The notes under the pieces: generated by a model
Seen by the model: only the letters and a program-made list of their open reading frames with translations
The model's database searches: none
Told to the model about the DNA's origin: nothing
Made by a program: the position numbers and the translations under genes
NCBI GenBank assembly: GCA_037954325.1
Contig: JBBMNZ010000021.1
Location: 12,756,116-12,820,115, forward strand
Source of the DNA: Fistularia commersonii
Taxonomy: Eukaryota; Chordata; Actinopteri; Syngnathiformes; Fistulariidae
Direction of reading: 5' to 3'
DNA: 64,000 bases
In this document: positions 1 to 13,315 of the stretch, in pieces
Layout: each line of letters opens with the position of its first letter
Position numbering within the stretch: the first letter of the stretch is position 1

Positions 1-45
1 CTGTTTTGGTTTTGGAATATGATGACAGTCTGCTATCCCTCCCCT

Positions 46-50
<5 letters not shown>

Positions 51-87
<37 letters not shown>

Positions 88-122
88 TGTGCGCGCAGCT
101 AGTTGTGTGTGTGTGTGTGTGT
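51..122. repeat. (TG)n microsatellite
   Basis: Two TG runs separated by a short GCGCGCAGCTAG interruption. Alternating purine-pyrimidine DNA of this kind can adopt Z-form. No gene content. Confidence 0.95.
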
Positions 123-537
123 CTTGAAAATCATCCATAGAGGCCCGGTTTACTATCTTCCTGGAAAATGTGGCGTTGCTGGCTTGCTTGACAGCCGAGC
201 ATGTTTATTGTGGAGATTTAGAGAATTGCTCTCTGTGATGGCTTCCGCACAACAGTTGGATCCGTGACCGTTGCCAGATTTCAAGGCAGGCCCTCGTCTT
301 CCTCCGGGTTAATTTACCAGCTATTAGCAGTACTTTTGGTAAATTTCCAGGCAAACCGCCGTAATCCGTGGTATGTACATTTTTTTGTTTTTCTTATTCC
401 TTCCTGACTCATGCAGAAATACCACAATGAAACAGCACACTGTACCAATTCTGCAACGTATTGTAACAAGTGATCGACATCATTGAAAAGGGAGGTTACG
501 ATCCAATGATACGAATATAAAAATGTAACATAACATG

Positions 538-750
538 ATATATGTATAGATGTATGTGTGTCAGAGTGTGAGTGTGCGTGTGTGTGCGTGTATACATATG
601 TGTGTGGCTGTATATATTTGTGTATGTATGTTTGTATGTATGCATGTATATATGTCTGTTTGTATGTATGTATGCATGTATATATGTGTGTCCGTGTGTG
701 TGTGCGTGTGTGTGCATGTGTATGTATATGTGTTTGTGAGTATATGCATG

Positions 751-805
<55 letters not shown>

Positions 806-1140
806 ATGCATGTATATATATGTGTGTGTGTGTGTGTGTATGTATGCATGTATATATATGTGTGTGTGTGTGTATGTATGCATGTATATATGTGTGTGTG
901 TATATAATATATGCGTGTATGTATGCATGTATATATATGTGTGTGTATATGCATGTATATATGTGTGTGTGTGTGTATGTATGTAACATGTGTGTGTTTG
1001 TATGCATGTATATATGTGTGTGTATGTATGCATGTATATATATATATATGTGTGTGTGTGTGTATGTATGCATAATATGCGTGTGTGTGTATGTAAGTAT
1101 GTATTTATATGTATATATATATGTGTGTGTGTGTGTTTGT
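538..1140. repeat. Compound TG / TATG / TATGCATG minisatellite
   Basis: About 600 bp of TG runs alternating with TATGTATGCATG and short TA blocks, repeated many times with small changes. All long open frames across it, on both strands, are Cys/Val/Tyr/Met or Thr/His/Ile/Tyr repeats created by the dinucleotides and are not genes. Frequent ATGCAT palindromes and TA blocks suggest slippage and local cruciforms. Confidence 0.97.
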
Positions 1141-1745
1141 ATCTTGCATGGGATGAGCACAGTATTGACCTGGGGGCAAATTTGACCGGTTGCCTTTGCT
1201 AAACAAGGCAGTCCATCTTTGTGCCCGACTTGTTAGATTACGCTTTAAAGGTGTGAAGTTTGTAAACATGAAATATAATCTAAAGAAAACGGTGTATGTC
1301 ACTACTTAGCTACCGATAATAGAGCAAAGGAAGCGATGTAATCAAATTTGCATTTTAATTCAACCTATTGTAGTGTAAGAATGATATGTGGAGTAGAAGA
1401 TGTCTTCCGCTGTGGATGTTGTTACTTTAATACTGTGGCGTCCATAAATACAAGAGGCCATAAAAACGCCTCATCACAGTGTATCTGTGCGCAGGGAAGC
1501 TGCGATACATTTTGCTCCCGGACCTTTTTTTTTTTTTCGTTGAAATTTTTGACTCAAATTGCAGCATTGTGTATCCTTCGGATAAATTTGTGTTGTTTAA
1601 CCCCGGTCTGCGCTGGTATCAGAGTTGAAGGTTGAGCAGAGCGGAGACGTCATCAGTATCTGTACTTTCCTCTGGTGTTTCGCTTTATCTCGTAAGGTGT
1701 AACGGTTTTATCAATGGAGCGTTGGCAGTGATTGAAAGCCAGGAT

Positions 1746-1770
1746 CTCTCTCTCGCTCGCTCTCTCTTTC
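1746..1770. repeat. (CT)n tract
   Basis: Short pyrimidine-only run of CT with two CG interruptions inside intronic sequence. Confidence 0.85.
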
Positions 1771-3308
1771 GGTATCAAAACTGAAAATTACGAATCCATG
1801 AATCTGAACCCGACGGCGTTCATTTGACCCGTAAGAGACGACTTAGCAAGAACCCAAATCTTGAAGATGCACTTTTTGTACGTCTTCAGTCGGTCATTTT
1901 TTTTCTTACGTCACCGACGCAGAGCCACGTCAATAACATCTCGTGTTACGCGAGAATCTGTCCTCCGGTTTCGCACAAATTCCTTTTCGCACTTATCCTT
2001 GGCCCCTTTTTTCGACAATCCTTTTTTTTAAGCGGACAAAAAAAACGGCTGAGCATCCCGTCGTCTACTGCCGTCGACTTTTTTACGAGATGAAAACCGA
2101 GCACCTGACGGTTAAACGTGTCAACTGTTTATGAGCAAATGTGTTTCCCGTGTTTATTGCTTGAACCGGGCCCGGCTCAGGGGTTTCGGCCTCCTCGTGA
2201 GAACATCATAGATGGCATATGTGCGGCGAAAGCGACACGAGAGCGCGATAGCCGGACCCTCGCGAAGACATATGGCAGGCTAATTCAATCGACTACAAGG
2301 CCCGCCCGTTAATTTAACACAGTCATATATTTAATTTAAAGCAGCATGATTCAGTGCACAGGCCAATTTCTTTTTTTTTTTTCCAGATAATAAAGACAAG
2401 CGATGGCTAGGGGGAAAAGGCAACGGCCGAGGATTTACTTTGCTATATGTGCGGGCACCCTCAATTATTGGAGAGCGAACCAAAGCTCCGAGTGTGTGTA
2501 TATCACACTGGCCCACTGTTTCACCCCTCCTGCTCCACTTTCTCGCACGAGACGTGCACGGACTTCAGACAGTAAAGAAAAGGGACGCACGCATTATGTC
2601 TCGGGAGTTATGGCAAAGCGAAGCAAGGTCGCGCAACTTTTAATATTGCGGAGCTGCCTGACGGTCATATGTATGCTTTTTTTCACCGGCACGGACGGAT
2701 CAAGAGAGGACGAGGCGTCGGACCGAAGCGGCCTTTATGCATCTCTGCACGGATTGTAAAAGTCCGCAGAACCGGCGGACGTCCTCGCCACCTGTTCATC
2801 TCCAATCTGCGTCGTTCTTTCCTCGTGCTTTTCATTACGTCGACCTTTTAAAATGCGTTTGTCTTCGCCGTGTGGAGGGTTATGCCCCGCGGCCCTGCTC
2901 CGAAAGCCATCAGTAAATATAATTGTCGCACAGGGATGGAGATGTTGAGGTTCTCATCGCGAGTGAGGAGGATAGATAGTATAAATGTTCTGGGGATAAA
3001 GTCAGACGGCGATGGGATGGGATGGGGAAGATCTGGAGGGAGACCGATGTATGGGTTGGAGTGAAAGAGGACATGAAGTGAGAAGATGTGAAGGTTAGAT
3101 GGAGGCAGGCGGCTCCTGCTCTCGACATGGAGATGGAGTAATATCGTAATGTTGTCCGTACGCGGCGTGGCTCTCACCAGAGTCTCTCCGGTTGCTTCTC
3201 CGCTTGGCGGTTTTCTGAGCCAGCCTTGGAGAGACGCCGGCTGACGTACGTCTGGGTGACGTGACATCGTCAACATCTGAGGGAAAAGTCAGCTGGCACA
3301 GTGGAGCG

Positions 3309-3559
3309 GTGTGTGTGTGTGTGTGCGCGCGCGTGTGTATGCATTAGTGTATATATACATATATATATATAAGTGTGTGTGTGTCTATTTATACTGTGTA
3401 TACATACATATATGTATATATATATATATACATATATACACACACACACAAAATAGATACACATGTGTCCTCATGTATTTTTGTGTGTGTGTAAATACAT
3501 ATATATATACACACAAAAATACTTATATTTATACATATATATACACACACAGTATAAAT

Positions 3560-3590
<31 letters not shown>

Positions 3591-4023
3591 AGATACACAT
3601 GTGTCCTCATGTATTTTTGTGTGTGTGTAAATACATATATATATACACACAAAAATACTTATATTTATACATATATATACACACACAGTATAAATACACA
3701 CACACACACACACACACACCTCTATATATATGTGTGTATTTATACTGTTAATGTATTTTTGTGTGTATATATAGAGAGAGAGTATTTGTACTGTATTTGT
3801 GTGTGTGTATGTATATATATACATATATATATATGTGTATATATATACACACACTCATGCACACACTCAAAAATAGTCAGTATCAATTACACGCACACAC
3901 CTCTATATATATGTGTGTATTGATAATGTATATGTATGTATTTTGTATATATATATTTATTGAATATTTATACTATGCATATATGATCTGTATATTATGT
4001 GTATGTGTGTATATGTATGTATT

Positions 4024-4107
<84 letters not shown>
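3309..4107. repeat. Compound TG/TA/CA array with a 136-bp internal duplication
   Basis: Dense microsatellite block. A unit containing AGATACACATGTGTCC begins at 3455 and recurs at 3591, a period of 136 bp, with nearly identical content through the (CA)n end of each unit. A shorter motif, CTCTATATATATGTGTGTAT, occurs near 3719 and 3901. The block ends in (TA)n followed by about 50 bp of (TG)n (4029-4107). Long open frames here are products of the repeat. Confidence 0.93.
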
Positions 4108-4110
<3 letters not shown>

Positions 4111-6296
4111 ATGATGAAGTGATGCAGGTCTTCGTGTGGTGGTTTTGTTATTTTTCATTAAATTATCTTGATATTCAAGGATGAACATTATCACTGACTA
4201 AATATAGAATGGAAAAAAAAAGGCGCCGCTGACGTCCGTCGCTGACACGTGATGAACGTTCAGAAAAGGACTGAGTAGAAAGTTGGAGGAACGAAAGAGA
4301 GAGAGAGGGATGCAGAGGGAATTATTCAAACATGCCTGTAACACCGTCCATCAGGTAACATTATTTTAATTAAGCTTTGCAAATAACAGCATCCCCCTTC
4401 TCTGAAATAGCGCAGACATTTATCTAAGTATGTCGTCAGCAGCTTTTTTTTTTTTGGTCTTTTTGGTGTCACACTAGACATTTCGCGAGCTCTCCTGCAA
4501 CCTTGCACAAGCTTTTTTTTTTTTTTTCCAACATCGCAAACTGCTTAAACTGCAATTAAATAAGTCCTGTCCAGAATGACCTGAAAGCTCGCACATAAGC
4601 TGAATAAGAATAGGGGGGGAGGTCTATTAATAGAACAATTATGATAATGAATCGTCGCCAAATACATTTATGATGGCCTACTTTTCACACGTGGCACTCA
4701 CTGATCACTTCAGTATTACCCCTATGTAGACCAATTTTTTTTATTTTTTTTCTATTAATTTTTCCTTTTTTTTTTTTTTTCCTCCCGTATAATTTCCAGC
4801 ACATTTCCCCACATGTTCTCAAATAACCCAAAAAATGACAAATAATGACAGGTGGTTTCATCTTTGTCAGAAACCTCCTGACTTTGAAGAGCATTTGTAT
4901 GTAGGTCATAGTGAAGTGTGTATATCTGTTGTTGTTAGTAGGCATACTCCAAAGGTCTGCCTCGAATGGAACGATACATTGCGATGCGATGGAAAAAAGC
5001 CTGTCCTAATTATTTAGCGGTAGAGCGACTGGAAAGTTTTAGCCCCGTTTCAGTAGCTTTTGAAATTACAGGAACCCGTAGCGGCAAAAAATACACGACT
5101 GCGCCGCTCCTCTTGCACAGTTAAGCTTTCAGGCACGTCATAAATGTCAGTGTTTGGGAACCTGTGTTTGTTTAGAGCCTGACTAACTTGCTCGGCGACT
5201 GCTTGTCGTTATGTTAAACTGTACCATTCCCCAATTTAAAGTGGATGAGGACTCTGGAGTGTGTAGTCGAAGGACGCCGTAAACAGCTCCAAGGATTCTG
5301 TGTTGCTTAATGCCCGTCTCTGCCCTACTGGTTTGGCTGACAGATACTGCGATGGTATGCATTGTATTTCAACATGAGATTATACCCAATAAAATTCCAA
5401 GAAACCTAAGCCATCTGTTTCTTGGAACGTGGTTCCTCAGCAGTTATTCTCTCAGGTAGCCAAGTCCCGTTCAGAAGTTGATCTGCGCGCAAACAGGAAA
5501 ACAAATAAAAATACTAAAGCTGGTTTAGCATTGGGTAACCTCTTTGTGATCCGACAAACAGATGGAGTTTTCAATAAGGACACATCCGGTACATGTATGA
5601 TGAGATGAGTTAACCGACCCTTCGGAGTCCAGAACTAACCATCTGCTAGTGTGATGAACATCTAGCAGTGAATCTGTGAGTGCTAAACATCTTCTCCGGC
5701 GTTTGTTTCTTTCTTTTAATTTAGTCTTGATCTTTACTTTACACCTCCAAAGCTGCAGGGGCGGATGAACCTGTGAGTCTGAATGTCTGACATTTTCCTT
5801 TGGTGGATATTGACCAAAATTCTGTTTTGGGTGGAGCGACTCCCAGGCGCCCCGGGGCCACAGCAAGGTCCTCCTCCTGGTTTTTACCAGGGAACACTAA
5901 AGACCTCATGAATGACGTTTCTTGAGTGCTTTGACGCCGCTCTCATATGAACATCACGGACCTTCCTTTGTCATTTTTAAACTTCGAGACCACTTTTGTT
6001 TTATTTTTCAAAATCTGTTCAAGATCAAGGAGAAACTATGAATAAGTATGGACCTTGGTTTTCCTGCTCAACAGCTTTGCGTCGAGGATCTTCATATCAT
6101 TTTTCGAAGAATGATCCTTCAAGGAAATGTAGGCACATTAATGCAGGCATCTACTTTATTTGATTGCCCCTGCCAAAAGCCATGTTGGGTCTTTTTTGTC
6201 TGAGGCTTTGCTGGTGTTTCGGAGGCTGCGAGAAGAGAAGGAAAATGGAAGCTAATATGAGAATGGTGTATCACTCGGGCTCTCCTGCGTCTTTAG

Positions 6297-6479
6297 CCAT
6301 GCAGCGAGCGGAGAGATTTATGGAAAACGGAAAAAAAACGGCAAGGGATGCTGGACTACATAAAACTGGATCCGACGGACACCCAGATGACGAGCTCGAG
6401 CCGGAACCCGCTCCAGCTCTCGGCCATGTTGTCCAAGGAGTCGGACCCAACGGTGTCCTCACGGACGCCGGGACTGAAT
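6297..6479 (+). other. Orphan coding-like segment with plausible splice sites
   Basis: The 132 bases from the ATG at 6348 read without a stop as MLDYIKLDPTDTQM, then a Ser/Leu-rich stretch ending PGLN. Most third codon positions are G or C, unlike the AT-rich surroundings. A consensus-like donor (GTAGGT) follows at 6480. A pyrimidine-rich acceptor (CTCTCCTGCGTCTTTAG) ends at 6296, and the frame is open back to it. In this frame the donor is phase 0 and would not match the next magi1 exon, which needs one base. In the other open frame (ATG at 6299) the final T would complete TGT with the GT starting the next exon, matching the Cys I remember in MAGI1. I do not recognise either peptide. It may be an unannotated exon, part of a nested gene, or a decayed coding copy. 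Confidence 0.4.
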
Positions 6480-8727
6480 GTAGGTCACGGCCAAAATATA
6501 CGACAAGGCTCGGGGTCCCGTATTGCTCTGAGGGAACGCTAGCGTCGGCTATAAACAGATTTTTCACACAAGTTTATTTTTAGAAGCTGTGTTATGGTTG
6601 TATGCCTGTCTGTACAGCCTCCCCTTGCGTGTATCATTGGTTTTGATACCCCTGTTGGTGTCTGTTGTTTTGTTTATTTGTTTTTAAACCTTGCTAGTTG
6701 AGAGGCAAGCTTTTTTTTTCTTTCATAACTAGTTGGCTCCTGATGCCGCAAATGTTTCTGTAGGGTTTCAGGTCAAACCTAGTGGTTTTGTAGAAGACGT
6801 AACGCCTAACGCAACGATGTAGCCCTTTTAAATATTGTGTCATCAATCAGTTAAATCCGTGTCACCTCCTCCTCTCCTCAATGACGGCAAACTTGTGTCT
6901 TTCGTGTAGAAAGGCAGACACTCCCTCAAAATAGTCTACTGTCAATTAAATATACATGCGTTTCTTGGATTCGTCTGCCAACGAGTGTTCGTCGTACTAG
7001 AAGTGGAAAGCAGTCAAAGGCCTCAGAGGGTTGAGAGTAGTTTCATGTGTGATCTATTTAGTCCAACGGCGGCAAAGTCGTAATGTTTATCCGAGGTTGT
7101 AGTCCTTGGTCGTTGCCTCAGTGCTGGACCTCCAAGCACTTGACCTTAGATGTGTCCTCGCAAAGGTCAAGAAAGATGCTGGATGCACTTCACTGAAAGC
7201 AAAGCCCAATTCGAGAGGTGACCTACAGAGACATGTATTCCTTCTACGGATTTAATTATCGATGATGCAAGAGAGATATCGCGTACTCCGCCGAATGCTC
7301 ATCTGCTCTCGTACGGGACCTCCAGTTGAATCGGAACCAACCAACAAAGCAAAACAAGCACATAGTGTCGCAGGTTCTGTGACAAAAATAGCATTAGCAT
7401 CTAAAGGCATTGGAAGAGGAAGGCTGTAATATACCGCCCTGGCTGCCGTCTTGTATTTGCGACCAACGGCGTTGATTTTTTTCTGCTCTGTATCTTTTTA
7501 TGAGCGACGTCGCTGCCGATACGTTACTCCAAAATGCTGTTGTTTCTCCGGTCGGTCAAAATACAGTTTTATGCTCCAAATCGGACATTCATGAACCCGC
7601 CCCCTACCTCGCGCTCTGACTCGGCTAATTCGGAAGACGGCTTTCAGATATTGCAGTACTTTTTAAGATACAATCCAGCGCGCGGCTGCCTGGAGGTGCA
7701 AGACCGTGTTTCTTATTTTAGAAACGATATTTTATTTATTTTCATTGAGATGAAGACAAGATGAATGATTTAAGTTACAACATAACTCTCAGTCTTGACA
7801 ATAGTAAGCTCCGGGGCACTGAGGGGCCTCTGCGGGACATCGAAATGGGAAAAGAATCGATAATTTGATTTTACCTTCGTAAGAATAAATGCTTTGTTAC
7901 TCAACTATACATCTTCCAAACGGCCGCCTTCTCACTGAAGGCGTCCGCCGGCCGTTATCGCCACACGGTAATGTGACCGACTGACTCGACCACTGGAAAC
8001 TACATGACAAGCTACATGACAATCTGTCAAGTCTGATTGACGCAACCGTCCGTTGTGTGACGTTCGATAAACAACACCATCTCCCGCGGTGTTTAACACC
8101 ATCGCCGGGCACGTCGACGATGCTAAAAGCACCCGCTCCTTGTCACACTCGCAGGATATTTTCTGGTCAAAGTTGCAGCGCCAACTAGATTTATAAAGGT
8201 GATTAACAATTTATCACAAACAACAGTTTGACCTCGCACGCCGAATTCAAATACAGTTTTGTTCCGCGCCGTGTCGTTTCACAATGACAACAAAAGAACA
8301 CACCACAACGTGTTCCATGTTGCGAAGGCCCGCCGGCGGCTGTTATTCTGAAAGACATCCTTGAACCAAACACAAATCTAGAGTGTTTGAGCTCGGTCTG
8401 TTTGGTCGAGATGATGGGAAGATGGTAAAAAAGGACAATCGGGTATTGATCCCCTGGAAGCTGCTGACGGTGAAGACAAACTGGAATGACCGAGGTCAAA
8501 GTAGGGTTTGTGACCAACTCCTGTCGGCTATCGATTGCGGTTTGAAAGACATCTCGGTGTAACTGGATGCTCTCTGAAGATGATGAACCTTGTTCGCAGG
8601 ATCTGTGGCAGGAATGATCTTTTGATAACAAGGTTTTTAGGTCAAGTTAACACTTTCATAAACTCTAAAAAAGTACAAGGCCTCTACCGGACGCTCACTC
8701 ACCGATCGTCCTTTTGAATGTCAGCGG

Positions 8728-8810
8728 AGGCTCTCAGTCATTCAGGTCATGGTGAATTCTTCTTGTCTTGGCTACTAGATTTGATTTTCTTCACTTTCAA
8801 GTAAAGATTT
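8728..8810 (+). repeat. Hairpin-bearing interspersed repeat, copy 1 (truncated)
   Basis: Begins GCTCTCAGTCATTCAGGTCAT and continues with a diverged CTTGTCTTGGCTACTAGATTTG and a CTTCACTTTCAAG arm. It matches copies at 24893, 27553 and, reversed, 62455. Only the left half is recognisable. Confidence 0.65.
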
Positions 8811-11170
8811 CGACAAGAACTTGCTTTTGAATATTGAACATTGAAAATAACGATCCAATGCTGGTATTTTTTCCCCCATTTTTTGGCTTTGCAACCATTT
8901 GTCAGTCTGTGCCAAGCGTTTTGTTTCCACAGAGAATACCCTGTCATGAGTTGACAACTTCCACGAGACGAACACAACAGTAGAGGGAAAAAAAAAATGC
9001 TCTTGGGCCCGAGTTTAAAATGACCCGATCCGGCTAATGAACATTACGAATGCAAAATCATCAGAAAGCTTGAGTTTTTCTCCTTTTAAATCAATATACA
9101 TTTTGTCTGTCATTGACAAAACTGTGTTTTACAAGGTATGCTGATAGAAAACAAGTTTCATGGTTTACAATTTAAATAGAAGACATGGGATTTGTACTAA
9201 ACATCGCACCATTACATCTTGGTCCTTTGGGCGACTCCACAGCAGTGTGAGGTTTGAGAGTAGGACGGTTAAGGATGGCACTCGAACAACCATTGAGTGA
9301 CTGAAGTTTTGCTTGAATGGGAGGTCGGCGAGTTCAAAAGCTCTACAGGAGCTCACGATGGGAAGGATTTGAGCCGCCTCCGACGATACAAGAGGGTTGT
9401 TGATGTTTCCTGTAGTCCCTGGTTGTTGTCGGAACATGGCCGTCCCGCCTGTTTGATAAATACTGAGCCTGCCAGCGTTTGAAAGAATCTTCTTCCCAGA
9501 TTTAAATCTGAAACGCCTCAGGTGCTCCAGAGGGTGCGAGCCACTTGGTTCCTTCTTGAAGCTTTTCAGTTATGACAGTTGTCCTTTTCAAACCGGTCCA
9601 AACTGGCGTTTATTGTTGTCTTTGCCGATTCACCCCCCCCCCGGATATAGTTATCGTTCTAGTTGGCCGATCTTCAGTTCCACCCACTTGCGACAGGGCG
9701 ATCCCAGGATGAATAGCTCTGGTTGTTTTGATGTTTGATTTTAAGACCGCTTACGCTGGAGATTTGAACCTGGAGATATGAAATTCTGTTTGAATTAGAC
9801 ATGTCCAGACCGTACAAGTGGCGCTTTGGATACGGAGCTGGACTCAAAGCAAGTGATAAGTATTCATTGCCGAGTCGGCGATCGGTAATTCTGCATCCCT
9901 TTCGGGATTTTGGTCCTGGAACAATCGAGCCCCTTTCAACACAGCCGGGAACAATTACTTGTTCCAAAATAGCATCTGCGACTTTATCCTCTCAGTTCTT
10001 AAGCATGTAACCAGGTATGCGTGCTAGTCCGGCCGAAAGAAATCCCGTGTATACTAGTAATCAACGAGCCCAAGAGGGGATGACTGGCAAATCTGGGAGG
10101 AGCCAAGGCCCGGGTAATATGAATAAAATGCAGTCTGAAATAGAACATTTATTCCTGAATAATGATATACAGTGCAGAGGTGGATAAACTCTTTGTTGCC
10201 GTCCTCCTTGCGGGTGTCTAATCCGCAAACCCTAGGTGGTGGCAGTGCTTCCACTGTAGGAGTATATTGCATGTTTTTGTGTGTATGTGTGCTTGAGTGT
10301 GTGTGTGGTGCATGGGCAGATGATACACAAAGTTCAGAGTTACAACATTGCTGGTTGTTTTCAAGGATAAAGATAAAGAGAGAAGGTCTTATTTATTCCA
10401 TCATGAAACCAGAATTATATATGTAGATCTTGTGGTGCCCACTCCCCTTCATGCAGGGATTCAGCTTTCATATTTGGCTATTAATCTGGGTTGGAGTCAA
10501 TGCTAAGGTGTCCAAAAATAAAGCAAAAGTGAGACCCGATTTATTTTTGATACAGCAAAGCTTGCTGTCTTCCATACAAGCAACTTTCAGGTTACATTCA
10601 TCGGGTCTATTTTTCATGTGTATGAATCCGAGTCAAAGATATTTCATAATTATGGGCGTAAAATTTGGAACTAGACTTTGGAAGTGGTGTTGCTTAAACA
10701 GGGATCGGGACGTGTCTGAGCGTCAGGCTGACCTTTTGTTGATTTGTTCGAACGATAGTGATTATATGGTATTTGGAAAACCCCAATCTGTATTATTTCA
10801 ATCAAATTGAGTTTTTCTGTTTACGCCTGTGTGCATGCAGGGAATATGAAAATTTATTTTGATGATAATGATGCATAAATTGGGACAGGCCTTGGAACCA
10901 GAATACATGAAATGCAGGCAAAATGCACTCCCATTTCCGTCGGCCATGCTGCAGGCTGGGATAAATGTTGCTGTTTGTTATTTATTTTATTCTTGTCATT
11001 TCTATTGTCACTCTGTTATGTTGTCATTTAGTTTTGGTTGTCTATTTTTCACTCTTACCGTCACTCTCATCCTCGACGTTGTTGTTCTCTCTGCTGTCTA
11101 TTTGTGGATGTCTTCTGCTATTTTCTAATCGTCTCTCTATTTATATTTATGTTGTATAATTGTATCTCTG

Positions 11171-11370
11171 ATTTCACATTCACCCATTCATACACACTGA
11201 CGGCGGCAGAGCGGCTATTCAAGGCGCTAACCGGGCCATCGCTAGCAAACGGGGCCTCAATGTCTTGCGTCCAATGACAGCTCACCGTGCAGACAGAAGG
11301 AGCCGGAAATCAAAAACCCCGACCTTCTGATTCGAGGGACACTCGGCTCTATCGACTGAACTAAACCTCA
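11171..11370 (-). mobile_element. tRNA-derived SINE-like repeat, reversed
   Basis: On the minus strand the segment begins with a tRNA-like head: TTAGTTCAGTCGATAGAGCC resembles a Pol III A box. It ends with the familiar fish repeat phrase, on the plus strand CACATTCACCCATTCATACA followed by AAGGCGCTAACC and GGGCCATCG. The B box is badly decayed. This is a fossil copy. Confidence 0.65.
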
Positions 11371-13315
11371 AATTAAATAGACATGCCAGCAACATCACCT
11401 GGCTTTCTTTTCAACATAACATCACAGTTTTGCAGAAGCATGCTTGTTGCGGTAAAGTGCACCATTAGTCCCACGGTGAAGTCATTGCTCTGAAGGGTTT
11501 TCCTCACCGCCTGTGGCGTTTCCGTGTCCTCGACGCCGGGATGTCATTGCCCACGATGGTCCTTCACCTCTCGGTTTTTCCCGTCCTATGCGGCTTTGCC
11601 GTCGGCCTCGTATCTGCACACCGTGGTCACGAACATATTGACATATTGAAGGCTGCCGGTGCTTCCGACGACAATGACCCCGGAAGTCTTCGGGTCAACG
11701 TTTAGATACGGAAAAATCTTCCACCCGCCAGACACGGCCCCTCCGCCTTCAGCTGCCCCGGCTAGACCGTCCCTTGGTGGCTGCTAACCTCCACGTCATT
11801 CAGCCGAAAGACTTTTATCCTTTATCAGGGTGTTGAGTTAATTGTTCCGCTATCTCTAGCACCTTTTGAAAGATTTAGCTTTTGTGCGAGAAGACAGATT
11901 AACGCTTTGCAGGACATTAATTGGTATGTTGAATCCGCGCGCGCGTGTGTGTGTGTGCGTTAAGCTCAAATACAAATGCATTACTTTGCTACCTCCTCAT
12001 TTGCTTTGCCTCATTGTATTCCATAATCCCAGCCGGTCGGTGGCTCCTCTAGTTACGTTGACTATTTCTGCAGGCGTGCACGAATGTGTCCTCCGCGCAG
12101 GGGTGGGCCCCGCAAGCGCGATTGCCAATAATTCAACGTCGGTTTCCTTGATCATCTTCATGAAATGCTAATGAAGGTATTTTTTTTGTAGATTTCGTTA
12201 CAGCGCCCGCCCACCCTCTTAGGTGGTGAAGATGTTGAGGCTGTTTAACCGTGAGACAGCCAGTGATAAACAAACACCCCCGCAGCAAGTCTCCGAGGCT
12301 TCCTTGTGTGTGCCGTCATTGTATTTGCTCTGTTTGATAGCCACACATGTTTGAGTGCAAATTGCTATACGGGCTCTCTGCAGCAGACCGCACAGGCTAG
12401 ACTGTTCGCATCAGGGAGATGAACGCACCAGGCGGTGCTCCAGTTCACTACGCCAAAATAAAGGTGGTATTATTCTCCAAAATGGACATGTACCCAGACA
12501 GCTGTGAATCAGATCCATTACTTCTGAGGGTCTGTTCAGAAGCTGTGTTTTTCTTGTAATTATTTGAGCAGTTGATTCCTCTTTTCCAAGAGCTGCAGCG
12601 CTGTGTATTAACACTGTCGCTTCAATGCATAGGTGCGAATATTACGGTTGGAAACCAGCATTTATTTAGCCCGCTGCTTTCAAGCAATGTATTTTTTTGA
12701 CTGACCCTACGTATGTTTTAAAAAAAAAAAAAAAGAAAAGATGGCTGTTTTTTTTTCTGCTGGATTTTAGCCGAGCGCATCTAGTGGAGCCTTAAGTCTG
12801 GGATTTGGCCCGTCAAATTCCTCCATGGCATCGACGTTAGTCCTTGTTTAGACTCGGCTTTTCCGTTCCCGAAGACCACGTGACGTTCCTCGCCTTGGCA
12901 CGGTGGCAGGGCTGTGGCTGCGAGGTGTCCTCTGTGTAGAAAGTCACGTTCTCGACACCAGAATCACCACAAAGTTTAGACACGGAGGGGGAACGGCGTA
13001 AGGATTAGCCTCAGGTCGCGTGCACACGACAGAGGAACGCGCCACTTTTCCTCAGCTGCACATAAATCATTCAGCTTTGTTTACAAAATGTGCACGTGTA
13101 ATGTAAGATGGCTGAAGCAGGCTGGCCCCCTAACCCCCACCGCCCCCCCAAACATTAATCAGTTCAATCCAAGAGGTGCACGCCAATCAGGGTAGAGTAA
13201 AACCGTGGTGTATATTTATCTCATACAAGGCCGAGGCCACAAGCCAGGATTGCTTTTCCAGTTGCAAATCAATCCGCGATTTTTAAGGAAAATGTGCGAT
13301 TTCAAACAAGATGTA

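Noticed and set aside
314..1185. Several long open frames on both strands (up to 239 codons)
   Set aside because: They translate TG/TATG dinucleotide repeats into Thr/His/Ile/Tyr or Cys/Val/Tyr/Met strings and have no splice or homology support.
3451..3722. CRISPR-like repeat-spacer pattern
   Set aside because: Only two long units composed of microsatellite sequence, in a vertebrate genome.
3270..4194. Overlapping frames of up to 127 codons
   Set aside because: Microsatellite translation artefacts.
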